A stretch of 64,000 bases of DNA from Actinomycetota bacterium (GTDB lineage: Bacteria; Actinomycetota; Acidimicrobiia; Acidimicrobiales; Ilumatobacteraceae). Shown here one piece after another: positions 8,207 to 15,722 of this stretch. Below the pieces are notes generated by a model. It saw nothing but the letters and a program-made list of their open reading frames with translations, did no database searches and was not told where the DNA came from. Where the stretch lies: the NCBI GenBank assembly GCA_016700055.1, contig CP064997.1, forward strand, positions 2,356,001-2,420,000, written 5' to 3'. The translations under genes were made by a program, and so were the position numbers. Position 1 is the first letter of the stretch. Every line of letters begins with the position of its first letter.

Positions 8207-9153
8207 GCCGGAGAGCCTGCCACGCCTCGCGGCAGGTGGGGCAGGACGTGCTCGGCGAACCGGTCGAGCTCGGCGCGGAACGCGGCGATCGTCTTGCCGG
8301 CGAGGTTGACGACGAGCACGGTGGCTCCGGCACCGGCCAGCGCGAGGGCCTCGTCGACGACCGCCGCCGCTTCCCACTTACCGGAGGCGAACCCGGACAC
8401 CGACAGCGGGATGGCCGCGACGTCGAGCGCGTCGGTGCGCCCGGCAGCGGCGGTCATCGCCTGCAGCCGCTCCACCCGCGTGGCGAGCGCGGCCACCGAA
8501 TCGAGTGCCGGCGTGCCGAGCATCGTCGCCGTCGCCGGCGGACTGGGCATCGGCGACCACCCGCTGCCGTGCTCCACGGCGCGGCGCAGCGCGGCGAGCG
8601 AGTTGCCGCCGACCCAGATCGGCGGATGCGGACGCTGGAGCGGCGTGGGCAGCACCACGGTGCCGCGCGCCGCGTACCCCGGCCCGTGACGGTCCACCGG
8701 CGCGCCGGTCCACGCCGCCTTCATCGCCACGAGGGCGTCGTCGACGACGGCCGCGCGGTGCGTGTAGGAGGCGCCGAGCGCATCGAACTCGGCCTCGAGG
8801 TAACCGACGCCGATGCCGAGCGTCACCCGCCCGCCGGAGAGCACGTCGAGGCTGGCCACCGCCTTCGCGGCGAGGAAGGGGTTGCGGTAGGGAACGACGA
8901 GCAAGTTGGTGTGCAGGCGCAGCGTGCTCGTGGCCGCCGCGGCGAACGCGAGCGCGACGAACGGGTCGAGCGTCGGATGCCCGCCGCGACGCAGCCAGCG
9001 CTCGTCGGGAGCGGGGTGGTCGGTGACGAACACCGAATCGATTCCCGCCGCCTCCGCCGCCCGGGAGCACGCGGCGATGCCCGCGGCGGTGGCCAGCTCC
9101 GCGTCGGCGCCGGCGCGGTCGACGGGCAGGCCGAGGCTCACGAGCACCTCCAC
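8203..9153 (-). CDS. LLM-class (luciferase-like) oxidoreductase, probably F420-dependent
   Basis: 316-residue TIM-barrel flavin/F420 oxidoreductase of the luciferase-like monooxygenase class. The N-terminal strand LVSLGLPV, VFVTDHPAP, LRLHTNLLVVPYRNPF, VTLGIGVGYLEAEF and PIWVGGNS are standard family landmarks. Actinobacterial relatives with this pattern use F420, so it likely carries out a hydride transfer on a lipid or steroid intermediate in the cytosol; the substrate is unknown. The start is a GTG at 9153, and only 9 bases separate it from operator box 2, so the transcript is probably leaderless or very short-leadered. It is the first gene of the minus-strand operon reaching 1620 and is divergent from the SDR at 9196. 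Confidence 0.75.
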   Translation of the reverse strand: MEVLVSLGLPVDRAGADAELATAAGIAACSRAAEAAGIDSVFVTDHPAPDERWLRRGGHPTLDPFVALAFAAAATSTLRLHTNLLVVPYRNPFLAAKAVASLDVLSGGRVTLGIGVGYLEAEFDALGASYTHRAAVVDDALVAMKAAWTGAPVDRHGPGYAARGTVVLPTPLQRPHPPIWVGGNSLAALRRAVEHGSGWSPMPSPPATATMLGTPALDSVAALATRVERLQAMTAAAGRTDALDVAAIPLSVSGFASGKWEAAAVVDEALALAGAGATVLVVNLAGKTIAAFRAELDRFAEHVLPHLPRGVAGSPA

Positions 9154-9162
9154 AGCGTAGGA

Positions 9163-9179
9163 TCTGACGGTCCATCAGA
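9163..9179. promoter_or_regulatory. TetR-type operator, box 2
   Basis: TCTGACG-GTC-CATCAGA; the flanking bases extend the symmetry to 19 bases (9162-9180). It lies in the 42-base gap between divergent starts: 9 bases from the LLM gene and 16 bases from the SDR gene. A bound repressor would cover both promoters. Confidence 0.75.
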
Positions 9180-9195
9180 TGAACGGGAGGTCGTT

Positions 9196-10086
9196 GTGGG
9201 AGCGCTCGAGGGCAAGGTTGCGATCGTCACCGGTGCCGGGCAGGGCGTCGGCCGCTGCCACGCCGAGCTGCTCGCCGCCGAGGGTGCCGCAGTGGTCGTG
9301 AACGACCTCACCGAGAACGCCGACGACGTGGTCGGCGCGATCACGGCGAGCGGGGGCCGGGCTGTGGCCCATCGCACGAGCGTCACCGACTGGGCGGGCG
9401 CCCGCGCGCTCGTGCAGCGGGCGGTGGACGAGTTCGGCGATCTGCACGTGCTGGTCAACAACGCCGGGTTCATCCGCGACGCGATGTCGTTCTCGATGGA
9501 CGAGGCGCCCTTCGACGACGTCGTCGAGGTGCATCTGAAGGGTCACTTCGCGCCGAGCCGCTTCGCGGCGCAGTACTGGCGGGAGCAGGCGAAGTCGCTC
9601 GCCGAGGGCGAGGCCCCGGTGCCGCGGCGGATCATCACGACGACGAGCGAGAGCGGGCTGTTCGGCGGCCCGGGCCAGAGCAACTACGGCACCGCGAAGG
9701 GGGGGATCGTCACCATGACGTTGATCCTCGCCCGTGAGCTCGGCCGCTACGGGGTCACCGTGAACTGCATCGCTCCCCGCGCACGTACACCGATGACCGA
9801 GGTGAACCCGAGGTTCGCCGCGCCCGAGAGCGGGTTCGACAAGTACGACCCGGCGAACATCTCGCCGATGGTCGCGTGGCTGGCGAGCGACGACTCGGCC
9901 GGGGTCAGCGGGCAGACGTTCATCGTGCTCGGCGACCAGATCCACCGCATGCGCCCGGCCGAGATCGCGTCCTCGATCACCGCCGGCGGTCAGAGGTGGA
10001 CCGTCGCCGGCATCGGAGAGAACAAGGCCGCGCTGTTCGGCGAGGCGTCGTCCGACGTGCCTGCGTGGGGTGGCCCGCCGATGTGA
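9196..10086 (+). CDS. SDR, 17-beta-HSD type 4-like
   Basis: 296-residue SDR with TGAGQGVG, VNNAGFIRD, an ITTTSESGLFG catalytic-serine region and NYGTAK as the YxxxK motif. The long insertion between the NNAG motif and the active site, and the extended C-terminal tail (GGQRWTVAGIG), match the multifunctional-enzyme-2/Hsd4A-like hydroxyacyl-CoA and 17-beta-hydroxysteroid dehydrogenases of actinomycetes. It probably oxidises a 3-hydroxyacyl-CoA or steroid hydroxyl with NAD. GTG 9196 is chosen because GGGAGG ends 5 bases upstream; the longer frame runs antisense through the LLM gene. It is monocistronic on the plus strand, divergent from the LLM gene across box 2. Confidence 0.78.
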   Translation: MGALEGKVAIVTGAGQGVGRCHAELLAAEGAAVVVNDLTENADDVVGAITASGGRAVAHRTSVTDWAGARALVQRAVDEFGDLHVLVNNAGFIRDAMSFSMDEAPFDDVVEVHLKGHFAPSRFAAQYWREQAKSLAEGEAPVPRRIITTTSESGLFGGPGQSNYGTAKGGIVTMTLILARELGRYGVTVNCIAPRARTPMTEVNPRFAAPESGFDKYDPANISPMVAWLASDDSAGVSGQTFIVLGDQIHRMRPAEIASSITAGGQRWTVAGIGENKAALFGEASSDVPAWGGPPM

Positions 10087-10100
10087 GCCCGCGCCGGGTG

Positions 10101-11084
10101 CTACCGCGACAGGTGGGGCAGCACCTCGTGCTCGAACAGCTCCAACGACTCGGCCGCCCAGTCGGGGTGGATCCCGCCCATCAGGGGGTGCAGCACCAGC
10201 GACGATCCGCGCGGTAGCGAGCGCGCCATCGCCACGCACTCCTGCGGGGTCAGCACCTGGTAGGTGCCCTCGGCGCGCAGGTCGTCGACGGTGAGCGCAC
10301 GGCTCTCCGTGAGCGTGCGGTACGTGCCCGGCTGCCAGCTACGGAACACGCCGGCATCGTGCAGCGCGAGCGGGCCGATGCGCGCCCAGTCCCGCTCGGG
10401 GTCGCTGGAGACGTGCACGAACCCCGGCCCCGCCGGATGGGCGACGAACACCGGGGCAACGCCGCAGCGCGCGCACTCGGCGTGGTAGGCGTCGACGATC
10501 GCCGGGTCGTGGTGCGAGGGGATCAGGCCCATCCCCAGCCGGGCGGCACGACGTGCCGCGGCCGGGGTCGAGCCGCCGGCCAGCAACAGCGGTCCCCCTG
10601 GCGTGTGCGGCGTCGGGAGCACGCGCACCTCGTGCCCGGCGTACTCGAACGGCTCGCCGCTCCACGCGCGGCGCAGCACGCCGACGACGTGCTCGAGCCG
10701 TGCCGCGCGCGTGCCGTAGTCGAAGCCGAGCACGTCGAACTCGACGGGGCGGTAGCCGATGACGAGCACCGCACTCGCCCGGCCACGCGCGAGCAGGTCC
10801 AACGAGGCGAGGTCCTCGGCAAGACGGATCGGGTCCCAGAGCGGGGCGACGATCGCGGAGATGCTGATCAGGATGCGTTCGGTGGCTGCGGCGACGGCAC
10901 CAGCGACCACGAGCGGGGAGGGCATGTAGCCGTCCTCGGAGACGTGGTGCTCGGCGAGCACGACGGCGTCGAGACCCAGACGGTCGGCCCAGCGCGCCTG
11001 CTCCAAGCAGGCGCCGTACAACGCTGGATAGGGCGCTCCGGCAGGTGCGCGGCGCAGGTCGTAGCGCAAGGAGATGCCGGTCAT
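10101..11084 (-). CDS. LLM-class (luciferase-like) oxidoreductase
   Basis: 327-residue luciferase-like oxidoreductase. Landmarks are the N-terminal strand ISLRYDLR, VVLAEHHVSEDGYMPSP, the ISISAIVAPLWDP strand, LASLDLLARGR and the PLLLAGGSTPAAARRAA phosphate-binding-like loop. F420 or FMN use is expected by family; the substrate is unknown. It is only distantly similar to the LLM protein at 8203. It is third in a minus-strand group after the TetR gene (11821-12459) and an SDR (11109-11828), 24 bases behind the SDR, so it is likely controlled by box 3 at the TetR promoter. Confidence 0.75.
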   Translation of the reverse strand: MTGISLRYDLRRAPAGAPYPALYGACLEQARWADRLGLDAVVLAEHHVSEDGYMPSPLVVAGAVAAATERILISISAIVAPLWDPIRLAEDLASLDLLARGRASAVLVIGYRPVEFDVLGFDYGTRAARLEHVVGVLRRAWSGEPFEYAGHEVRVLPTPHTPGGPLLLAGGSTPAAARRAARLGMGLIPSHHDPAIVDAYHAECARCGVAPVFVAHPAGPGFVHVSSDPERDWARIGPLALHDAGVFRSWQPGTYRTLTESRALTVDDLRAEGTYQVLTPQECVAMARSLPRGSSLVLHPLMGGIHPDWAAESLELFEHEVLPHLSR

Positions 11085-11108
11085 CGAGTGAGGTCCTCCA
11101 AGCGTGCG

Positions 11109-11828
11109 TCAGCGTTCGTTGGTGGCGAGCCCGCCGTCGACCCACAGCGTGGTCCCGGTGACGAAGCCGCCCGCCGGCCCGCACAGGTAGGCCACCGCGC
11201 CGGCGACGTCCTCGACGGTGCCGACCCGGCCGAGCGGGGTCCGCTCGGCGAGCTTCTCGCGACGTCCGGGCACGGCGAGGTACGGCGCGGTCATCGGCGT
11301 GTCGACGAACCCCGGGGCCACGGCGTTCACGCGGATGCCCCGCGGGGCGAGCTCGAGAGCGAGCATCTTCGTCAGCATCCACGCCCCGGCCTTCGCCACG
11401 CAGTAGGCGCCGTTGTCGACGGTGGCGTGCTGGAACTCGCCCGAGGTGACGACGACGATCGAGGCGCCGTCGGCGATGAACGGCGACAGGGCGCGGATCG
11501 GCAGCAGCACCCCGGTGAGGTTGACGTCGAGCACCTCGTGCCATTCCTCGATCGGGGTGTCGAGCAGCGGCGCGGGGTGGTCGAGCACGATGCCGGCCGA
11601 GAGCACGAGCGCACCGACTCGACCTCCCGCCGCCTTCACCGACCCGGCGAGCGCGGCGCACGACTGCTCGTCGGTGACGTCGACAGGCGGGTCGGCGAGC
11701 ACGTCGGCGACGATGGTCTCGAACCCCTCCGACCGCAGCCGCTCGACGCACGCGGCACCGATCCCGCGTGCCCCACCGGTGACCACTGCCAACCGCGGTG
11801 GCTGCACCGGGCGCGACTCGTCAGGCAC
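11109..11828 (-). CDS. SDR family oxidoreductase
   Basis: Compact 239-residue SDR with TGGARGIG, an LSAGIV segment at the NNAG position, a VVTSGEF catalytic serine, YCVAK (YxxxK) and a C-terminal LWVDGG. It is a soluble NAD(P)-dependent oxidoreductase of unknown substrate. The start is GTG 11828, which overlaps the 3' end of the TetR gene by eight bases. Tight coupling to the regulator means it is likely a core member of the regulon. The substitution of NNAG by LSAG is common in divergent SDRs and does not predict loss of activity. Confidence 0.78.
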   Translation of the reverse strand: MPDESRPVQPPRLAVVTGGARGIGAACVERLRSEGFETIVADVLADPPVDVTDEQSCAALAGSVKAAGGRVGALVLSAGIVLDHPAPLLDTPIEEWHEVLDVNLTGVLLPIRALSPFIADGASIVVVTSGEFQHATVDNGAYCVAKAGAWMLTKMLALELAPRGIRVNAVAPGFVDTPMTAPYLAVPGRREKLAERTPLGRVGTVEDVAGAVAYLCGPAGGFVTGTTLWVDGGLATNER

Positions 11829-12459
11829 TGCGCCCGGTGAGCGTCTCGTAGATGAGCGTCGCCATCGTCTCGCGCAGCGCGTGCGGGGTGGTGCCGCGCT
11901 GGACGATCTCGCGTTCGTAGGTGAGCAGGCGTTCGGCCATGGCCAGCATGCCGGCCGCGGCGGCGAAGGGGTCGACCACCTCGGCGATCCGTCCGGCGCG
12001 CTGGCCCTCCACGACCATCGTCATCATCTTCTCGATGATCGCCAGGTTCGCCTGCCGGCGCGCGGTGCGAAACGGCGGGTCGTTCTCCTCGGCCTTCAGG
12101 TTGCGCACCCGCAGCACCGCCTGGTGCTCGCGCCAGTGCGCGATGAAGTCGTCGACGAAGGCGCGGGCGCGGTCGAGGCCGTCTTCGCCGGTCCAGCTCG
12201 TGGCGAAGTGGCGCTGCAGCGGTGCCTCGTCGTCGCCGGCCTCGATCGAGAGCGCGAGGATCGCCGCGTCGACGTCGGCGAAGTACTGGTAGAAGGTGGC
12301 CGGCGAGGTGCCCACCTCACGGGTGACGTCGATCACCTTCAGGTCGAGCACCCCGTGCTCATCGAGCAGCTTGGCAGTCGCGTCGAGCAGCCGCCGCCGA
12401 GTCGCCTGCGCGCGGGCGCCGATCACACGTCCGTCTGCCGCCAAGACGTCGTCGGTCAT
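11821..12459 (-). CDS. TetR-family transcriptional regulator, candidate master repressor of the nine-box regulon
   Basis: 212-residue TetR/AcrR regulator. The helix-turn-helix lies at about residues 42-61 (VTREVGTSPATFYQYF) and the remaining residues form an all-helical ligand-binding domain with an aliphatic interior, fitting an acyl-CoA or steroid-CoA ligand. It is the only DNA-binding regulator in the window. A perfect palindrome (box 3, 12493-12509) is 33 bases before its ATG, so autoregulation is likely, and eight more copies precede catabolic operons. The sequence does not obviously resemble KstR or KstR2 as I recall them. Regulator identity and autorepression are inference; the domain call is firm. 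Confidence 0.88.
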   Translation of the reverse strand: MTDDVLAADGRVIGARAQATRRRLLDATAKLLDEHGVLDLKVIDVTREVGTSPATFYQYFADVDAAILALSIEAGDDEAPLQRHFATSWTGEDGLDRARAFVDDFIAHWREHQAVLRVRNLKAEENDPPFRTARRQANLAIIEKMMTMVVEGQRAGRIAEVVDPFAAAAGMLAMAERLLTYEREIVQRGTTPHALRETMATLIYETLTGRSA

Positions 12460-12492
12460 GGAGCGACACGCTAGCTGCCTGCGTGACTGTGA

Positions 12493-12509
12493 TCTGACGA
12501 TGCGTCAGA
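12493..12509. promoter_or_regulatory. TetR-type operator, box 3 (regulator promoter)
   Basis: TCTGACG-ATG-CGTCAGA, perfect 7-base arms, extended to ATCTGACG/CGTCAGAT (12492-12510). It is 33 bases upstream of the TetR start at 12459 and just after the stop of the upstream SDR gene. The position fits autoregulation. Confidence 0.85.
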
Positions 12510-12522
12510 TCGCCGGGAGGCG

Positions 12523-13437
12523 TCAGGCGCCGTACACCGGGGCAGGGGACGGGGCCTCACGCACCAGGTCGGCGACGATCGCGCCGATCTCGGCGGGCTC
12601 GAAGCGGGCGTGCTTGTCGAACACGTTGCCGTGCTGCCAGCCGTCCGCGACGGACAGCTCGCCGCCGGCGCTCTCGAACATCCGCCCGCTCACGTCGCAC
12701 CGCGCGGACCCGAGCCAGACCACGAGCGGGCTGACGTTCGCCGGGTCCATCTGGTCGAAGCCGGACTCGGGCTTGGCCATCATCTCGGCGAACGCCTCTT
12801 CGGTCATCCGGCTGCGCGCCGAGGGGGCGATGCCGTTGATCTTCACCCCGTAGCGCGCGAGCTCGGCGGCAGCGACGATCGTGAACGCGGCGATGCCGGC
12901 CTTCGCCGCGGAGTAGTTCGCCTGCGAGACGCTGCCGAACAACCCGGCGCCCGACGACGTGGTCACCACGCGGGCGTCGCACGGGGTACCGGCCTTGCTC
13001 AACCCACGCCAGTGGTCGACGGCGTGGCGTACGGGACAGAACATGCCGCGCAGGTGCACGCGCATCACCGCGTCCCACTCGTCGACGCCCATGTTCACGA
13101 TCATCCGGTCGCGCACGATGCCGGCGTTGCAGACGACGGTGTCGAGCCTGCCCCACGTGTCGATGGCCTGACGCACCATGGCCCCCGCCGCGTCCCAGTC
13201 GCTCACGTCGTCGCCGTTGACGGCCGCCTCGGCGCCCATCGCCTCGATCTCGCGCACCACCTCCTCGGCCGGGCCAGGGTCCTGGCCGACGCCGGCCAAC
13301 GACGCCCCGAGGTCGTTGACGAGCACCTTCGCACCCTCCGCGGCGAACGCGAGCGCATGGGCGCGGCCGAGTCCGCGGCCTGCCCCCGTGACGATCACGA
13401 CTCGCCCTGCGCAGATGCCACCTGGGGTCATCGCCAT
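12523..13437 (-). CDS. SDR, 17-beta-HSD type 4-like
   Basis: 304-residue SDR of the multifunctional-enzyme-2-like group: TGAGRGLG, VLVNDLGAS, VCNAGIVRDRM, a TTSSGAGLFG serine segment, NYSAAK (YxxxK) and a long C-terminal tail (WQHGNVFDKHARF). Such enzymes act as 3-hydroxyacyl-CoA or 17-hydroxysteroid dehydrogenases. It shares its layout with the SDRs at 9196 and 59611. ATG 13437 is preceded by AGGAG with 9-base spacing; an in-frame ATG at 13431 is an alternative. It ends an operon beginning with the acyl-CoA dehydrogenase pair at 15629, which suggests that it handles the hydroxyacyl product after dehydrogenation and hydration. Confidence 0.8.
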   Translation of the reverse strand: MAMTPGGICAGRVVIVTGAGRGLGRAHALAFAAEGAKVLVNDLGASLAGVGQDPGPAEEVVREIEAMGAEAAVNGDDVSDWDAAGAMVRQAIDTWGRLDTVVCNAGIVRDRMIVNMGVDEWDAVMRVHLRGMFCPVRHAVDHWRGLSKAGTPCDARVVTTSSGAGLFGSVSQANYSAAKAGIAAFTIVAAAELARYGVKINGIAPSARSRMTEEAFAEMMAKPESGFDQMDPANVSPLVVWLGSARCDVSGRMFESAGGELSVADGWQHGNVFDKHARFEPAEIGAIVADLVREAPSPAPVYGA

Positions 13438-13473
13438 CTCGTTCGTCTCCTGGTCTCTACGGGCTCTCGTCGG

Positions 13474-14430
13474 TCAGAGGGTGGCGGCTATCGCCGTCGC
13501 GTGGTGGTCGGACGTGCCGAAGGTGGCGTCGAGCACGACCGCGCGCTTCCAGTAGCGCTGCGCGTCGACCTCCCACGTGAAGCCCATCCCGCCGTGCACC
13601 TGGATGCCGGTCTTGCCGTTGAACAGCGCGGCGTCGCCGGCCATCACCTTCGCGACCGCGGCGGACCGCTGCGGGTCGGCGTCGCTCGCGTCGTCGAGCG
13701 CGCACGCGGCCGCGTACACGGCGGAACGTGCCACCTCGGCCTTCACGAGCATCTCGGCCAGCATGTGCTTGACGGCCTGGAAGCTGCCGATCGGGCGCCC
13801 GAACTGCTCACGCTGCTTTGCGTAGGCGGTGCCGAGGTCGACGGCGGCGAGGGCGAGGCCGAGCGCCAGCGCGGCGGTCAGCACCAGCCCGTCACGGCAC
13901 AGCGCCGCGGCCGCCTCTCCCTCGGCGACGACCGGCGCGTCGAGCGCGGCGGCGTCGTCGGTGCACAGCCACACGGGTGACAGTGGGTCGAGGGGTCGTT
14001 CGACGGGGTCGAGCGTGAGCGTCGACGGGTCGACGAGGCGGACTGTGCCGGCGTCGAACCACAGCAGCCGGTCGGTCTGGGTGGCGTGCTCGACGAGGGT
14101 GCCCGCGGCCTGCGGTTCGAAGAGACCGACGACGGACGTGCCTTCGGCGGCCCCGTCGACGAGCCCCGCGGCGAGGTGGGTGGCCACGAGCGGCCCGGGC
14201 ACGAGCCCGCGGCCGAGCTCTTCGAAGGCGAGCACCGCGTCACGCATGCCCATGCCGTCGGCGCGCATCGAGAACACGCCCATGTCGCCGAGCTCTCGCC
14301 AGCGGTCGCGGTCGAGCACCGCGGGCGTCTCTTCGACCGCGTGCAGCGAGTCGAGCGGGAAGCGGCCCTGCACGAACGCGCGCATTCCGTCGCGCAGCGC
14401 CTCGTGGTCGTCGGTCAGCCAGAAGTCCAT
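13474..14430 (-). CDS. Acyl-CoA dehydrogenase, short partner subunit
   Basis: 318-residue acyl-CoA dehydrogenase-fold protein, shorter than the usual 380-400. The C-terminal helical domain is well kept: AKQREQFGRPIGSFQ, VKHMLAEMLVKAE and GIQVHGGMGFTWE, while the middle beta domain is weak. It is encoded 11 bases after a full-length dehydrogenase (14442-15629). This is the pattern of actinobacterial alpha2-beta2 enzymes for steroid side chains or rings, in which one subunit supplies part of the FAD site. I infer a heterotetramer with its neighbour, oxidising a bulky acyl-CoA to the enoyl-CoA. The substrate cannot be read from sequence. Confidence 0.75.
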   Translation of the reverse strand: MDFWLTDDHEALRDGMRAFVQGRFPLDSLHAVEETPAVLDRDRWRELGDMGVFSMRADGMGMRDAVLAFEELGRGLVPGPLVATHLAAGLVDGAAEGTSVVGLFEPQAAGTLVEHATQTDRLLWFDAGTVRLVDPSTLTLDPVERPLDPLSPVWLCTDDAAALDAPVVAEGEAAAALCRDGLVLTAALALGLALAAVDLGTAYAKQREQFGRPIGSFQAVKHMLAEMLVKAEVARSAVYAAACALDDASDADPQRSAAVAKVMAGDAALFNGKTGIQVHGGMGFTWEVDAQRYWKRAVVLDATFGTSDHHATAIAATL

Positions 14431-14441
14431 CGCGGTGCTCC

Positions 14442-15629
14442 TCAGGGGTCCTTCGGCAGGCCGAGCACCCGCTCGGCGACGATGTTCTTCTGCACCTGCG
14501 ACGTGCCGGCGGCGATGGTCATCGACAGGCCGTGGATGCGGCCGTGGACGTGCTCGCCGGTGGGCAGCTCACCGACGTCGTCGAGCGACAGCGACGCGCG
14601 TTCGAGCAGGTGCAGCGCGAGCTCGCCGAGGCGGTGGCGCAGGTCGGTATACGCGAGCTTGAACACGTTGCCACCGACGCCGACGAGGCCCTTGCGCGTC
14701 GCCTCGGAGATGTTGCGCTTGGTCTGCGCCCACAGCGCGTCGAGCTCGGCGGCCAGCCGGCCGAGGTCGCGCTGGAAACCCTGGTCTTCCCACGCCGTCG
14801 CCGACTGCCGGGTGATCTTCTTCGCCAGCGCGGCGAGGTCACGGCAGAGCTCCATCGTCTGGAGCATCTCGGACACGAACGCCGTGCCCCGCTCGAAGCT
14901 GAGCGTCACCATCGCCACCCGCCAGCCGTCGTTCTCGGCGCCGACGCGGTTGGCGACGGGCACGCGCACCTCGTCGAGGAACATCTCGCAGAACTCGGTC
15001 GAGCCCTCCATCGTGCGCAGCGGCCTGATGTCGATGCCGGGCGCGTCCATCGGCATGATCAGCCAGGTGATGCCGCGGTGCTTGGGTACCTCGGGGTCGG
15101 TGCGCACCAGCATCTCGCAGTAGTCGGCGACGTGGGCGAAGCTGGTCCAGATCTTCTGGCCGCTGATCACGTAGTGGTCGCCGTCGCGGATCGCCCGGCA
15201 GCTCAGCGCAGCGAGGTCGCTACCCGCGCCGGGTTCGCTGAACCCCTGGCACCACACGTGCTCGCCCTTCAGGATCCCCGGCAGGTGGTGGGCCTTCTGC
15301 GCGTCGGAGGCCTCGACGACGAGCGTCGGCCCGGCATGCAGCAGGCCGACGAAGTTCATGCCGACGTACGGCGCCCTCGCACGCTCGGTCTCTTCGAGGA
15401 AGATCAGGTGCTCGGTCGGCGTGGCCCCGCGTCCGCCGAACTCCTTCGGCCAGTTGATGCCCGCGTAGCCGGCGTCGAACAGCATCCGCTGCCAAGCGGT
15501 GTCGTAAGCGCGTCTCGCGTTCCAGTCACCGCGCGCCGGTTCGGGGCCCACCTGCGGGAGGGCGCCGTCCAGCCACGTTCGCAGCTCAGCGCGGAACGCC
15601 TCCTCGTCCTCGGTGTAGCGAAGGTCCAT
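14442..15629 (-). CDS. Acyl-CoA dehydrogenase, long subunit
   Basis: 395-residue FAD-dependent acyl-CoA dehydrogenase. Landmarks are WPKEFGGRGATPTE, WCQGFSEPGAGSDLA (flavin-binding strand), ISGQKIWTSFAHVAD and the C-terminal AAGTSQVQKNIVAERVLGLP. The glutamate found at the YEG position of medium-chain enzymes is replaced (IAAG), so the base must come from elsewhere or from the partner subunit, as in steroid-type FadE heteromers. The start is ATG 15629, with a GAGGGGG stretch upstream; a longer reading runs antisense to the thiolase-like gene. It opens the minus-strand operon 15629-12523, and box 4 is 38 bases upstream. Confidence 0.82.
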   Translation of the reverse strand: MDLRYTEDEEAFRAELRTWLDGALPQVGPEPARGDWNARRAYDTAWQRMLFDAGYAGINWPKEFGGRGATPTEHLIFLEETERARAPYVGMNFVGLLHAGPTLVVEASDAQKAHHLPGILKGEHVWCQGFSEPGAGSDLAALSCRAIRDGDHYVISGQKIWTSFAHVADYCEMLVRTDPEVPKHRGITWLIMPMDAPGIDIRPLRTMEGSTEFCEMFLDEVRVPVANRVGAENDGWRVAMVTLSFERGTAFVSEMLQTMELCRDLAALAKKITRQSATAWEDQGFQRDLGRLAAELDALWAQTKRNISEATRKGLVGVGGNVFKLAYTDLRHRLGELALHLLERASLSLDDVGELPTGEHVHGRIHGLSMTIAAGTSQVQKNIVAERVLGLPKDP

Positions 15630-15667
15630 CCCTCTGCCCCCTCTCCGAACCGCCGATCGTACCCAGA

Positions 15668-15684
15668 TCTGACGGAGCGTCAGA
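15668..15684. promoter_or_regulatory. TetR-type operator, box 4
   Basis: TCTGACG-GAG-CGTCAGA with perfect arms. It lies midway in a 93-base divergent gap, exactly 38 bases from the acyl-CoA dehydrogenase ATG (15629) and 38 bases from the thiolase-like GTG (15723). This symmetric placement fits one operator controlling two promoters. Confidence 0.85.
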
Positions 15685-15722
15685 ATCCTCGGGCAGCGGG
15701 CGGCCGTGCCACGATCGGGTCC

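Noticed and set aside
9990..10000. Half-site GTCAGAGG and similar single TCAGA halves
   Set aside because: No matching left arm at the right spacing; they lie inside coding sequence.
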